A stretch of DNA of 64,000 nt from Gemmatimonadaceae bacterium (GCA_025358925.1 JANYHT010000062.1:62001-126000); one strand, 5' to 3'; shown: positions 7,137-16,130, counted from the first letter of the stretch. Numbers and translations: made by a program. The notes: generated by a model not told the origin, from the letters alone.

Positions 7137-9899
7137 ATGTCACATCCTAATTCGTTCGGCAGTCGCGCCACGCTTTCGGTGGGCGACCGTCAGTATGCCT
7201 ATTTCCGCCTCGCGTCGCTCGACGCGTTGCCCGGCAGTACGGCCGACACATTGCCCTTTTCGTTGCGGATTCTCTTGGAGAATCTGTTACGTGGTGAAGA
7301 CGGCGCCTTCGTGAAGCGCAGCGACGTCGAATCGTTAGCGCACTGGAACGTGAAGGCACCCGTCGACAAAGAAATCGCATTTCGCACCGCACGCGTGCTG
7401 TTGCAAGATTTCACCGGGGTTCCTTGCGTGGTTGATCTCGCCGCGATGCGAGATGCCATGGTACGGCTGGGTGGCGATCCCACGAAGATCAACCCGCTGC
7501 AGCCCGTCGATCTCGTCATTGATCACTCGGTGCAAGTCGATGCGTATGGTACCGACGCGGCGCTGCTGCTCAACACCGATCTCGAATTCGAGCGTAACGG
7601 CGAGCGCTACGAATTTTTGAAGTGGGGTCAATTGGCCCTGCGCAATTTTCGCGTGGTGCCGCCGGGCACGGGAATCTGCCACCAAGTGAATCTCGAGTAC
7701 TTGGGACAAGTCGTGTTCACCGCCTCCGATGGTGCGGAAACACTGGCCTACTGCGATTCGCTCGTGGGCACCGATTCACACACGACAATGATTAACGGCC
7801 TCGGCGTGATGGGTTGGGGCGTTGGCGGTATCGAAGCGGAAGCAGCCATGCTTGGTCAACCGGTCAGCATGCTCATTCCTGATGTGATTGGTTTCAAATT
7901 GCACGGGAAGTTGCCCGCTGGCGCGACCGCGACCGATCTGGTACTCACGTGCACCGAAATGCTGCGCAAGAAAAACGTCGTCGGGAAGTTTGTTGAGTTC
8001 TATGGGCCCGGTCTTTCTTCCTTGGCCTTGGCGGATCGCGCAACCATTGCGAACATGGCGCCCGAATACGGTGCGACGATGGGGTTTTTCCCGGTCGATG
8101 GAGAGACGCTCAAGTATCTGCGTCTTTCCGGTCGCAGCGACGAGCAGGTCGCGCTCGTCGAAGCGTACACGAAGGCACAGGGACTTTTCCGCACTGACGC
8201 AACGACGGACCCAATTTTCACGGACACACTCGAACTCGACCTTATAACCGTTGTGCCGAGCCTCGCGGGCCCCAAACGTCCGCAAGATCGGGTGCCATTG
8301 TCGCAATCGAAGGCGATGTATCGCGAAGCGCTCGCGACACAATTGGCGTTGCAATCCAAGAGTGCACCCGCGTCAACGGCAGCCATCGCTGGTTCGGCTT
8401 CCGCGACGATGGTGGCCGAGGGTGCGCCCGTAGTGGTCGAGGAAGGCGTCGTGTGTTCGTATCGCGACGAATCGTTTACGCTCAATCATGGGCATGTCGT
8501 GATTGCGGCCATTACGTCGTGTACGAACACGTCGAACCCGAGTGTGATGTTGGCAGCGGGACTTCTTGCCAAGAAGGCTGTGGCGAAAGGTCTCCGCACA
8601 AAACCATGGGTAAAAACGTCGCTGGCACCCGGTTCAAAAGTCGCCACCGATTATTTCAACAAGGCCGGGCTGATGCCCGCGCTTGAATCGCTCGGTTTCA
8701 ATGTGGTCGGATACGGTTGCACAACGTGCATCGGCAATTCTGGGCCGCTGCCCACGGTGATCAGCGAGGCAATTGAAAACGGCGCGCTTAATGTCGCTGC
8801 GGTGCTCTCCGGCAATCGGAATTTTGAAGGCCGCGTCAATCCGCAAACACGATTCAATTATCTCGCATCGCCGCCATTGGTCGTCGCATTTGCGTTAGCA
8901 GGTCGCATGGACATTGATATGGCGACAGAACCTTTAGGTATCGGCACGGATGGACCGGTATTCTTGCGCGACATTTGGCCGAGCGCGCAGGAAGTAGAAG
9001 ACACCATTTTGTCTTCGGTGAAACGCGAACAGTTTATCACGCAATATTCGAACGTGTTTACTGGCGATGCGCATTGGCAAGGCATCCCCGCACCCATCGG
9101 CGATCAGTATGCGTGGAACGACCACTCGACGTATGTCAAAAATCCGCCGTACTTTGACGGGATGACGATGACACCACCAGGTGTGCGCGCCATTCACGAT
9201 GCACGCGTGCTCGGCATGTTTGGTGATTCGATTACCACCGATCACATCTCGCCGGCCGGCGCAATTGCTGGTGCGTCGCCGGCCGGCAAGTGGTTGCAGT
9301 CGCTTGGCGTCGACCGCAAGGATTTTAATTCATACGGAGCGCGTCGCGGCAATCATGAAGTGATGATGCGCGGCACATTTGCCAATATTCGCTTGAAGAA
9401 CGAGCTGACGGGTGGCAAGGAAGGGTGGTGGACGGCGACTGCGCTTGGTGCAGCACCGGAAGCGCTTTATGACGTGGCGATGGCGCGTCAGGCCTCCGGC
9501 ATACCGCAAATTGTGATTGCCGGAAAAGAGTACGGCACCGGTTCGTCCCGTGACTGGGCAGCGAAGGGTACGGCGTTACTTGGCGTGCGTGCGGTGATTG
9601 CCGAGAGCTTCGAGCGCATTCATCGCTCAAACTTGGTGGGTATGGGCGTGCTTCCGCTTGAGTTTGCAAACGGAGAGACGCGGCAGTCGCTCGGACTCAC
9701 CGGATTTGAGACGTATAGCGTGGCGGGTATGACGGATGCGTTGCAGCCGCGCGAAACATTGGTGGTGTCGGCAACCGCTGCGGACGGTCAAGTGAGGTCG
9801 TTCAATGCACGCTGTCGGATCGATACGCCAGAAGAATTACAGTATTACAAGCACGGCGGCATTCTGCCGTATGTGTTGCGGAGTTTGCTGACGAAGTAG
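7137..9899 (+). CDS. acnA: Aconitate hydratase A
   Basis: 920 residues. It interconverts citrate and isocitrate in the TCA cycle through a labile [4Fe-4S] cluster. The cluster ligands are C462 (ITSCTNTSNPS), C528 and C531 (GYGCTTCIGNSGPL), with the same spacing as E. coli AcnA. Other signatures are SLVGTDSHTTMINGLGV, the VLGMFGDSITTDHISPAG start of the swivel domain, and EYGTGSSRDWAAKG. It is slightly longer than typical AcnA because of an Ala/Ser/Val-rich linker around residues 400-430. I took ATG 7137 (MSHPNSFGSRATL) as the start rather than an upstream in-frame codon at 7095, because it matches the family N-terminus. It appears monocistronic. Confidence 0.97.
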   Translation: MSHPNSFGSRATLSVGDRQYAYFRLASLDALPGSTADTLPFSLRILLENLLRGEDGAFVKRSDVESLAHWNVKAPVDKEIAFRTARVLLQDFTGVPCVVDLAAMRDAMVRLGGDPTKINPLQPVDLVIDHSVQVDAYGTDAALLLNTDLEFERNGERYEFLKWGQLALRNFRVVPPGTGICHQVNLEYLGQVVFTASDGAETLAYCDSLVGTDSHTTMINGLGVMGWGVGGIEAEAAMLGQPVSMLIPDVIGFKLHGKLPAGATATDLVLTCTEMLRKKNVVGKFVEFYGPGLSSLALADRATIANMAPEYGATMGFFPVDGETLKYLRLSGRSDEQVALVEAYTKAQGLFRTDATTDPIFTDTLELDLITVVPSLAGPKRPQDRVPLSQSKAMYREALATQLALQSKSAPASTAAIAGSASATMVAEGAPVVVEEGVVCSYRDESFTLNHGHVVIAAITSCTNTSNPSVMLAAGLLAKKAVAKGLRTKPWVKTSLAPGSKVATDYFNKAGLMPALESLGFNVVGYGCTTCIGNSGPLPTVISEAIENGALNVAAVLSGNRNFEGRVNPQTRFNYLASPPLVVAFALAGRMDIDMATEPLGIGTDGPVFLRDIWPSAQEVEDTILSSVKREQFITQYSNVFTGDAHWQGIPAPIGDQYAWNDHSTYVKNPPYFDGMTMTPPGVRAIHDARVLGMFGDSITTDHISPAGAIAGASPAGKWLQSLGVDRKDFNSYGARRGNHEVMMRGTFANIRLKNELTGGKEGWWTATALGAAPEALYDVAMARQASGIPQIVIAGKEYGTGSSRDWAAKGTALLGVRAVIAESFERIHRSNLVGMGVLPLEFANGETRQSLGLTGFETYSVAGMTDALQPRETLVVSATAADGQVRSFNARCRIDTPEELQYYKHGGILPYVLRSLLTK

Positions 9900-9948
9900 C
9901 TTGGGTTACACTTGCAACGCGGCGGAACTGTGGTGCGGCGCGCGACTG

Positions 9949-10335
9949 TTACATGAGTCGCACCGGCGCACCACAATTCGCCATGATTTGATTCGTCGTC
10001 AACAGCACCAATGGTTCGGCCATACTCTGTGCCAATAACAGACGATCAAAATCGTCCATCACCGCGGGCAGCTCCGTGAGATCGATGAGTGCTTGTAAAT
10101 GCTCGGCCGTTACCGGCAACCATTGAAACCCATCGCGCTCCGCCTGCGTGATAAAACGCGACAGCTCAAGGTTGGCGCGACCATTCTGTTGCTGAAGCGC
10201 CAGCTCCCATAGCGTCACGTGACTGACCCACGCTTCGGTGCCCGCAGACATCAGCAACGCACGGACCGACTCCGGCACACGCGCAGGCTCGGCTAACCAC
10301 CAAAAGGCGAGTTGCGTGTCGAGCAACACTCTCAC
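9949..10335 (-). CDS. VapC-type PIN-domain toxin
   Basis: 128 residues. PIN-domain RNases cleave tRNA or rRNA when freed from their antitoxin. The acidic active site is present: the first Asp in VLLDTQLAFWWLA, the Glu in VSHVTLWELALQ, and the Asp pair region MDDFDRLLLAQS. It belongs to the subgroup with the DTHxxLWW-like start, here DTQLAFWW. The start is probably GTG 10335. It lies 27 bases after the stop of the Phd-type antitoxin and is clearly co-transcribed with it. All catalytic positions seem intact, so it is probably active. Confidence 0.9.
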   Translation of the reverse strand: MRVLLDTQLAFWWLAEPARVPESVRALLMSAGTEAWVSHVTLWELALQQQNGRANLELSRFITQAERDGFQWLPVTAEHLQALIDLTELPAVMDDFDRLLLAQSMAEPLVLLTTNQIMANCGAPVRLM

Positions 10336-10362
10336 GATGCGCCTAGCATCGTCGCGGACGAT

Positions 10363-10596
10363 TCACGCGCCGTCGGCCTGAGGTTGTACAGACTTGCCGA
10401 CGCCGCCGTCCTGCATCCAGTAGCCCATTCCGGCCAATGAACCCGGCGACGCAATGCCGACGCGCTTGGCGTCAATTGCCGTGAGCATGGCCACCGGGCG
10501 ACCGGCGTTGGCGATAATCACCGAATCACCGAGCTGCACCTGTTCTAGCAACTTAGACAGGTGAGTTTTGGCGTGGTGAATATTGACTGTTGTCAT
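10363..10596 (-). CDS. Phd/YefM-type antitoxin
   Basis: 77 residues beginning MTTVNIHHAKTHLSKLLEQV, the typical DNA-binding and dimerisation half of Phd/YefM antitoxins (AKTHLSKLL...GDSVIIANAGRPVAML). The C-terminal half (SPGSLAGMGYWMQDGG) should wrap the toxin active site. It is the first gene of the pair, as usual for this class, and should repress its own promoter cooperatively with the toxin. Palindromic TAGCTA elements lie 20-45 bases upstream of the start. Confidence 0.9.
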   Translation of the reverse strand: MTTVNIHHAKTHLSKLLEQVQLGDSVIIANAGRPVAMLTAIDAKRVGIASPGSLAGMGYWMQDGGVGKSVQPQADGA

Positions 10597-10612
10597 CGCG
10601 GTGGTTTGATTG

Positions 10613-10640
10613 AAGTATAGCTAAGTCTAGTCTAGCTAAC
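10613..10640 (-). promoter_or_regulatory. Putative promoter/operator of the toxin-antitoxin pair
   Basis: Two copies of the self-palindromic hexamer TAGCTA lie at 10618-10623 and 10633-10638, separated by AGTCTAGTC. On the minus strand the first copy runs into TATACT (10619-10614), a good -10 element about 18 bases from the antitoxin ATG. Phd-family antitoxins bind such paired palindromes over their own -10 region. The assignment is inferred from position and symmetry only. Confidence 0.45.
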
Positions 10641-10682
10641 TTCGCCGAGCAACTACAGATCGCTACGACCCTCGCTCCACGC

Positions 10683-11600
10683 TTGGTATTGCATCGCCCG
10701 CGCACTCCGCCGCCCATTCACCTTTTAGTGAATTTGGCGGCCGATGGTGGGCGTGTGCGTCATTTGGTTGAACGGGCGTATGCGGCGATGCGGACGATCG
10801 GCCCGGTGGAGATTGTTGAGTCGTGGAGCGCGCGGGATGAGGTGCGTTGTGCAGCGGCGGCGGGTTTAGTGGGTGCGCGGGCGTTGGTGGTATTGGGCGG
10901 GGATACGCGGGTGAGCCATGCCATTCGTGGTTTATTGCAGGCGAAGGCCAACACGCCGATTGCGATGTTGGCGACGAGTGGCGTTAACGATTTCGCGCGT
11001 TCGTTGGGCGCGCCTGTGCACGATTTTATGGCGATGGCGCGGCTAATTGCGGATGCGTCTATCCGCGCGGTCGATGCGGCGCAGGTTGATGGTGTGGCGT
11101 TCGTCAATTCGGCCAGCTTTGGTTTTGATGCCGAGGTGTTGGCGCGAACGCAACGACCGGGTGTGGCCCGGGGGGTGACAGCGTATGTGTCGACTGCAAT
11201 TCGTCAATGTTGGCGTTTTCGCGCCTTCGATGCATCCATCGTCGCGCCTGATGGCGTAGTACGATCAGGTCGTTGGCTGACGTTGGCGTTTGCCAATGGA
11301 CAGCGCTTGGGTGGTGCGATCCGTATTGCTCCGCAGGCTAAGCTTGACGATGGTTTGTTGGATTGTGTGGCCGTCGTTGACACCACGCCGGTGCGTCGCG
11401 CGGCGCTCGTTGCTCGCACCCTTCGCGGTGCACATCTGAGCGTCGCCGGCGTGGCCGTGCTGGGTGCCTCGCACTACGACCTCACGTTTGTTGAACGACC
11501 ACAGTTCCAGGTGGACGGCGAGTTGCATCTTGCGGCGTCGACTGTGGTGAGAGTTGGCGTGCTGCCGCGGGCGTTTCGTGTGTTTGCGCCGACGCGGTAG
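10683..11600 (+). CDS. Diacylglycerol/sphingosine-kinase-fold protein with altered nucleotide motif
   Basis: About 305 residues. The overall fold matches the YegS/BmrU/DgkB lipid kinases: IHLLVNLAADGG at the start, VVLGGD, NDFARSLGAPV, FVNSASFGFDAEV and a C-terminal FQVDGE. Two motifs that hold ATP are changed. The usual GGDGT is GGDTR, and the usual GTGNDFAR is SGVNDFAR. Either the protein is a divergent kinase or it has lost activity. No ATG is available; TTG 10683 is the first plausible start and there is no convincing ribosome site, so the N-terminus is uncertain. It stands alone between the toxin-antitoxin promoter and the peroxiredoxin gene. Confidence 0.8.
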   Translation: MVLHRPRTPPPIHLLVNLAADGGRVRHLVERAYAAMRTIGPVEIVESWSARDEVRCAAAAGLVGARALVVLGGDTRVSHAIRGLLQAKANTPIAMLATSGVNDFARSLGAPVHDFMAMARLIADASIRAVDAAQVDGVAFVNSASFGFDAEVLARTQRPGVARGVTAYVSTAIRQCWRFRAFDASIVAPDGVVRSGRWLTLAFANGQRLGGAIRIAPQAKLDDGLLDCVAVVDTTPVRRAALVARTLRGAHLSVAGVAVLGASHYDLTFVERPQFQVDGELHLAASTVVRVGVLPRAFRVFAPTR

Positions 11601-11888
11601 GCGCGCGCTGAACGGGTGTCACGCGGAGGCGGATCAGGCGTTTGAACAGCGGGTTTGACGCGGAGGCGCGGAAATCCCGCGACGCAAGATCGAGCATAGT
11701 GCGCACCCTCATGTAATTTTTTGACGTGTTGTTGCGGTTCCTCCGCGACACCGCGTGAAACAAAGCAGCACTCAGCACTATTACGGAATCGCCATGTGGC
11801 ACTGCACCCGTTATGCTTCCCAAGTTCCGACTGGGCTACGGCCCGCCAACCGCGCCGCGCTCGCCGCGCATTTCGAGGAGTTTTTCAG

Positions 11889-12467
11889 ATGATCAAATTT
11901 TCGCGTACGATCGCCATCAGCGCGCTGTCGTTTGCCGCGCTGTCGAGCGTGCACGCGCAGGCCGCGATGACGCCCGCTCCGGCTGCACCGCTGCTGAAGG
12001 TTGGTGATATCGCACCAGACTTTACTGTGACGTCGGTGACCAAGAATGGCGTCGACAAGCCGTTCCATTTAGCCGAACACAAAGGCGAGACTGTTGTCCT
12101 CGCGTTTTTCCCGAAAGCGCGCACGAACGGTTGCACCACGCAAATGCATGCCTATCGCGATCAGTACGACAAAGTGTTTATGGGCGGTAAAAAAGTCACG
12201 TTGGTTGGCATTAGTATCGATTCAGATACGGCGCTCATTTCGTGGGCCAAGGACGACGGCTTCCCATTCCATTTTGGCGCGGACACTGATCGCAAAGTCG
12301 GCATGGCGTACGGCGCGAACATGGGCACGGGCAACCATAAGCGTTTGCTCTATGTCGTTGATCCCAAGGGCAAAATCTCGTACATCGCCGCGCCGTTTTT
12401 GCAGATGGCCGAAGCTGCGTATACCGATCTCGCGTCCGCAGTAACGCAAGCAAGCGGCAGCAAGTAA
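11889..12467 (+). CDS. Exported peroxiredoxin, PrxQ/BCP type, one-cysteine form
   Basis: 192 residues. The signal peptide is MIKFSRTIAISALSFAALSS followed by VHAQA, so the protein is probably periplasmic. The AhpC/TSA domain starts at KVGDIAPDFTVTSV. The peroxidatic cysteine is C82 in RTNGCTTQMHAYRD. PrxQ proteins normally have a resolving cysteine five residues later, but here that position is Met, and C82 is the only cysteine in the protein. It must therefore be recycled by an external thiol. A GAGGAG Shine-Dalgarno at 11875-11880 fixes ATG 11889 and argues against the longer upstream frame. The stop codon abuts the TTG of the glycerate kinase gene, so the two are probably one transcript. 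Confidence 0.9.
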   Translation: MIKFSRTIAISALSFAALSSVHAQAAMTPAPAAPLLKVGDIAPDFTVTSVTKNGVDKPFHLAEHKGETVVLAFFPKARTNGCTTQMHAYRDQYDKVFMGGKKVTLVGISIDSDTALISWAKDDGFPFHFGADTDRKVGMAYGANMGTGNHKRLLYVVDPKGKISYIAAPFLQMAEAAYTDLASAVTQASGSK

Positions 12468-13952
12468 TTGCCTGACACCGCCCGCGCCTTCCTCACCGCG
12501 CTGCATCGCGCGGCGATCGAGGGCGCGGCGCCGTTCGCGCGGACATCACACGCAGTCCGCGCGTGGTTGCAACAGCCCCGTGATCATCTCTCCACCAATG
12601 CGCCAATTCGATTGTTCGCGATGGGGAAAGCCGCCCCCGCAATGGCCGCTGGCGCCATTTACACGCTGCAATCGGCTTCACGCGATCCAGTACACTGCGT
12701 TGTTGTCTGCGCGAGCAAACCAACACATCGCGAACTCGGCGCGCTCGAATCGTTCGCGCCCAACGTTGATGTGCATGTCGGTGATCATCCCATACCTGGC
12801 CCCGCATCACTCGATGCCGGTGACGCCATTGAGCTAGCCGTGCACAACGTGCAACGCGGCGACGTGGCAATGGTGTTGCTGTCCGGTGGAACGACGTCAC
12901 TCGCCGCCGCGCCTGTGGCCGCGCTATCCCAAGCCGTCGGCGATGTCGAGCGCGCGCAAACGCGCATCGCCAATCTCGCCGATACGTTGCTCGAATCAGG
13001 ATTGGCGATTCACGAGATGAATGCCATCCGTCGTCGTGTGTTGCGATGGGGCGCTGGTCGTCTGGCCGTGGCGCTCGAGGCGCGCGGTGCGATCGCCATT
13101 CCCGTGTTCGCGATCTCTGACGTGATCGGTGACGACCCGGCAATCATCGGATCCGGACCATGCAGTGCGGATCCGCTCGACGACGCATTCTTTCTTGCAT
13201 TGCTCGATGCGCACAATGTTCGCGGTGCGCTCGAACGTGACATGTCCTCGTTCCTCGGCCTGTCCGGCAGCGGTGCGCCGCCCGCAGTGCCGGCCGAGTC
13301 ACACCATGCCTTCACGTTGGTGCAGTATACGATTGTCGCACAAAACGCAGACGCCGTGGCGGCGCTTGCGGCAGAGGCTCGCCGTGCTGCCATCACACAC
13401 GTCGTGGTCGACCCAACCGCACTACAAGGCGAAGCGATGCAACTCGGGCACGAACTGGCCCGACGCGCCGTTGCGGAAGCCGCGCTACTTCCGGCGCGAG
13501 AATCGGCGTTGGTCGTGTTTGGTGGTGAGCCGATTGTGCATCTTCGCAACACCTACCAACATGCGTTCGATGCGAGCGATGCGGATGATGAGGAGGCGGT
13601 CGCCGAACCGAGCGGTGACGAACCCATGGTCGGCGGTCGTATGCAGGTGCTCGCGCTCGCGGCATCGCTCGTACTGGAAGAAGCGGTCGCGCGCGGTGAT
13701 CACGGAGCGCGGCGCGTGACGCTCTTGGCCGCAGGCACCGATGGTCGCGACGGACCCACCGACGCTGCGGGGGCGATCGTCGATGCCGTTGTTCCCGCGT
13801 TGGCGCGCCGCGCCGGGAGACGCCCGGAACGCGATCTCATCACTGGGCGCTCGTGGTTTCCGCTCAATGCTGCCGATGCGCTACTTCGCACCGGCCCCAC
13901 CGGCACCAACGTAATGGATGTGGTGGCGGTATTAATTGAAACCACAGTCTAA
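12468..13952 (+). CDS. Glycerate 2-kinase, MOFRL family
   Basis: 494 residues, in the usual range for class II glycerate kinases. It phosphorylates D-glycerate to 2-phosphoglycerate in the cytoplasm. Signatures are FAMGKAAPAMAAGA near the start, [54 protein letters not shown] with GPCSADP, and the MOFRL end LLAAGTDGRDGPTDAAGAIV. The only start compatible with the upstream gene is TTG 12468, directly after the TAA of the peroxiredoxin gene. Its stop overlaps the stop of the convergent lipoprotein gene by three bases. Confidence 0.9.
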   Translation: MPDTARAFLTALHRAAIEGAAPFARTSHAVRAWLQQPRDHLSTNAPIRLFAMGKAAPAMAAGAIYTLQSASRDPVHCVVVCASKPTHRELGALESFAPNVDVHVGDHPIPGPASLDAGDAIELAVHNVQRGDVAMVLLSGGTTSLAAAPVAALSQAVGDVERAQTRIANLADTLLESGLAIHEMNAIRRRVLRWGAGRLAVALEARGAIAIPVFAISDVIGDDPAIIGSGPCSADPLDDAFFLALLDAHNVRGALERDMSSFLGLSGSGAPPAVPAESHHAFTLVQYTIVAQNADAVAALAAEARRAAITHVVVDPTALQGEAMQLGHELARRAVAEAALLPARESALVVFGGEPIVHLRNTYQHAFDASDADDEEAVAEPSGDEPMVGGRMQVLALAASLVLEEAVARGDHGARRVTLLAAGTDGRDGPTDAAGAIVDAVVPALARRAGRRPERDLITGRSWFPLNAADALLRTGPTGTNVMDVVAVLIETTV

Positions 13953-14260
13953 CGGCAATCTGTCGAATATAAGTCGCGTGAAAATCCCGCCGACTCCGCA
14001 TCCTTCATCGACGCAAAGCCGATACGATCTGCCGGTTTGATGAGCTTTACCGTATTACACGACGCCGGATAGAAGTGCCTTGTCGCACGAGACGCGACGA
14101 ACGGCGCCGTGGCAGCGTCCATTGCTGTGGCAATCGCGCGTGCGTCACCGGATGGCGCCGACGCGGCTGATGTCGCCGAGGCGGTGGAGCTCGAGGTAGA
14201 CGCGCAGGCGGAGAGCAAAAGCGCGGAGGCGGTCGCAACGAAACGACGAGTCGTACGCAT
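13949..14260 (-). CDS. Small lipoprotein with an Ada-like cysteine/FxSxxxAxxxG domain
   Basis: 103 residues. A lipoprotein signal peptide ends in LLLSAC. A Ser/Ala/Thr linker is followed by a compact domain with FYPASCNTVKLIKPADRIGF and then SMKDAESAGFSRD. The pattern of a Cys near a Pro-Ala, a basic stretch, a Phe and then an EAxxAGF helix resembles the zinc-binding domain of Ada-like proteins, which in exported proteins appears as a small structural module. A second cysteine lies at the C-terminus. Function is unknown. It is divergent from the TetR gene and could be its target. Confidence in the gene is good; the domain similarity is by eye. Confidence 0.7.
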   Translation of the reverse strand: MRTTRRFVATASALLLSACASTSSSTASATSAASAPSGDARAIATAMDAATAPFVASRATRHFYPASCNTVKLIKPADRIGFASMKDAESAGFSRDLYSTDCR

Positions 14261-14291
14261 GAGCTAGTGGCAGAGTCGAGGGTGTATGTTG

Positions 14292-14311
14292 CCGAATTTC
14301 GGTTGACCGAA
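14292..14311. promoter_or_regulatory. Candidate TetR operator
   Basis: Three alternating half-sites: CCGAA (14292-14296), TTCGG (14298-14302) and CCGAA (14307-14311). They form two overlapping perfect palindromes, CCGAA-T-TTCGG and TTCGGT-TG-ACCGAA. The site sits between the divergent lipoprotein gene (start 14260) and the TetR-family gene (start 14411), where a TetR repressor would bind to control both. This is an inference from symmetry and position. Confidence 0.5.
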
Positions 14312-14410
14312 CGTTGTTATATATGACGCGAGCGTCGCATTTACGGAAGCCCAAACATGGTCGCGAGCGTCACGTTGTCCCTGCCGCGCGCAGCGGCGTA
14401 AGTTCGGCGC

Positions 14411-15136
14411 ATGCCTGCCAAACGTCCGTCACGCGCTGGAGAGCGCGCCGTCCCAATCGCGAAGCCCGATGCCGACGATGCCTTTCGGCGTCGACCTCGA
14501 CAGTCGCGGGGACAGGCGCGCGTCGAACTTTTACTCGATGCAGCGGCGGCGCTTATCGCTGAGTCTGGCCTCGAGGCCGCGACGGCCGAAGCAATCGCGT
14601 TGCGCGCGCGGACAGCCAAAGGCTCTCTTTACCAGTTTTTCCCCAACCGCGATGCTGTGCTCGCCGCGCTGGCATTGCGTTATGCCGATGAAATGCGACA
14701 CATCCACGAGCTGGCCTTTCCAATGGACCCACACGGGATGACGTTGGAGCGACTCATTGATCGCATCGTCAAGCCACTGGCCGATTTTCATGATCGCAAT
14801 CCAGCGTTTCGTCGAGTTTTTGCGACAGTGGAAGGGTCTGTCGACGAAATGCGCGCAGCACCGGCGCGGATGCGCGCGCAACTCTTCGACTCCTTCGTTG
14901 ATCGGTTGGACGTGCTCTTTGCTTCGCGCAATCCTCGGCTACCCGCACGCGACCGGCGACGCGCCGCACTTGTGAGCGCGTCCGTCGGCCAAGCGGTGCT
15001 TGCTCGCCGCAGCCGCGCCGTCGCTTCAGAAAAGAAACCGTTGCTGGACGATTTACGTCGCATGTTGCTCGCGTACTTGCAACCCATGCTGGATGCACCG
15101 ATCGCTAGCGCGCGCAAGGCAACGCGCACGCGCTGA
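14411..15136 (+). CDS. TetR/AcrR-family transcriptional regulator
   Basis: 241 residues. The helix-turn-helix region is RVELLLDAAAALIAESGLEA then TAEAIALRARTAKGSLYQFF, the standard TetR pattern (Y-x-F-F after the recognition helix). It is preceded by an unusually long basic N-terminal extension of about 35 residues rich in Arg. The C-terminal ligand domain is typical in length. The ligand is unknown. The small lipoprotein gene on the other strand and the palindromes between them suggest local control. The next gene, aguB, starts 54 bases after the stop, so this protein may also regulate the agmatine pathway. Confidence 0.92.
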   Translation: MPAKRPSRAGERAVPIAKPDADDAFRRRPRQSRGQARVELLLDAAAALIAESGLEAATAEAIALRARTAKGSLYQFFPNRDAVLAALALRYADEMRHIHELAFPMDPHGMTLERLIDRIVKPLADFHDRNPAFRRVFATVEGSVDEMRAAPARMRAQLFDSFVDRLDVLFASRNPRLPARDRRRAALVSASVGQAVLARRSRAVASEKKPLLDDLRRMLLAYLQPMLDAPIASARKATRTR

Positions 15137-15189
15137 ATGAAACAGCGCTGAGAGTTGCCCGTCACTTCGCGACCGACGACCTTTCATGC

Positions 15190-16128
15190 ATGACTTCGCA
15201 CTCGCCCACGCACACGGTCACCATTGGGCTCGTTCAAGAGACGGCCTCTGACAATCTCGCTGACAACGTCGCACGCGCCATGGTGCGCGTTCGTGAGGCC
15301 GCATCACGCGGCGCGCAGATTATATGCCTACAAGAGCTCTTCAACGCGCCCTATTTCTGCAAAATTATTCGCACTGATCGCTTCGATATCGCCGAGCCAC
15401 TGGACGGTCCAACGGTGAGCACGATGCAGTCGCTCGCCAAAGAATTGGGTGTTGTACTGGTTGTCCCGTTTTACGAAAAGCAAACAGCCGGGCTCTATCG
15501 CAATTCTGCGACGGTGATTGATGCGGACGGTGCTGTGCTTGGCACGTATCGCAAGATGCATATCCCGCACGATCCGCTCTTCGAGGAGAAGTACTATTTC
15601 GCGCCTGGCGACGTCGGACCGGATTTGCGTGGTGATCAACATCCGGGCATCAGTGGTTTCCGCGTGTGGCGCACAAAGTTTGCTGACATCGGCGTTCTAA
15701 TCTGCTGGGATCAATGGTACCCAGAGGCCGCGCGCATTACGTCGTTACTTGGCGCGCAGATTCTTTTTTATCCGACCGCCATCGGATGGCATCCCGCGGA
15801 AAAGGCGACGTTTGGTGACGCACAGCTCGACGCGTGGCGCACAGCGCAACGCGCGCATGCCATCGCGAACGGTGTGTTTGTTGCGGCACCAAATCGCGTG
15901 GGCTTCGAGCCAGAACCTGGTACGGAGGGCATTGAGTTTTTCGGACATTCGTTTGTGTGTGATCCGTTTGGTCGATATCTCGCGCAAGCGTCCACCGAGC
16001 CGATGGTGCTCATCGCCGCGTGCGATTTAGAACTGATCGAAGACACGCGTCGGAATTGGCCATTTCTGCGCGATCGTCGGGTTGATGCGTATGGTCCGAT
16101 CACGCAGCGTTGGTTGGCGGAGCGCTAG
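15190..16128 (+). CDS. aguB: N-carbamoylputrescine amidase
   Basis: 312 residues. It hydrolyses N-carbamoylputrescine to putrescine, CO2 and ammonia, the last step of the agmatine route. This is a nitrilase-superfamily protein with an intact catalytic triad: E49 (CLQELFNAPYF), K122 (YRKMHIPHDP) and C172 (VLICWDQWYPEAAR). The segments EEKYYFAPGD and WRTAQRAHAIANG are characteristic of AguB rather than other nitrilases. The identity is supported by the adjacent aguA, which supplies its substrate. Only two bases separate its stop from the aguA GTG. Confidence 0.95.
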   Translation: MTSHSPTHTVTIGLVQETASDNLADNVARAMVRVREAASRGAQIICLQELFNAPYFCKIIRTDRFDIAEPLDGPTVSTMQSLAKELGVVLVVPFYEKQTAGLYRNSATVIDADGAVLGTYRKMHIPHDPLFEEKYYFAPGDVGPDLRGDQHPGISGFRVWRTKFADIGVLICWDQWYPEAARITSLLGAQILFYPTAIGWHPAEKATFGDAQLDAWRTAQRAHAIANGVFVAAPNRVGFEPEPGTEGIEFFGHSFVCDPFGRYLAQASTEPMVLIAACDLELIEDTRRNWPFLRDRRVDAYGPITQRWLAER

Positions 16129-16130
16129 TC

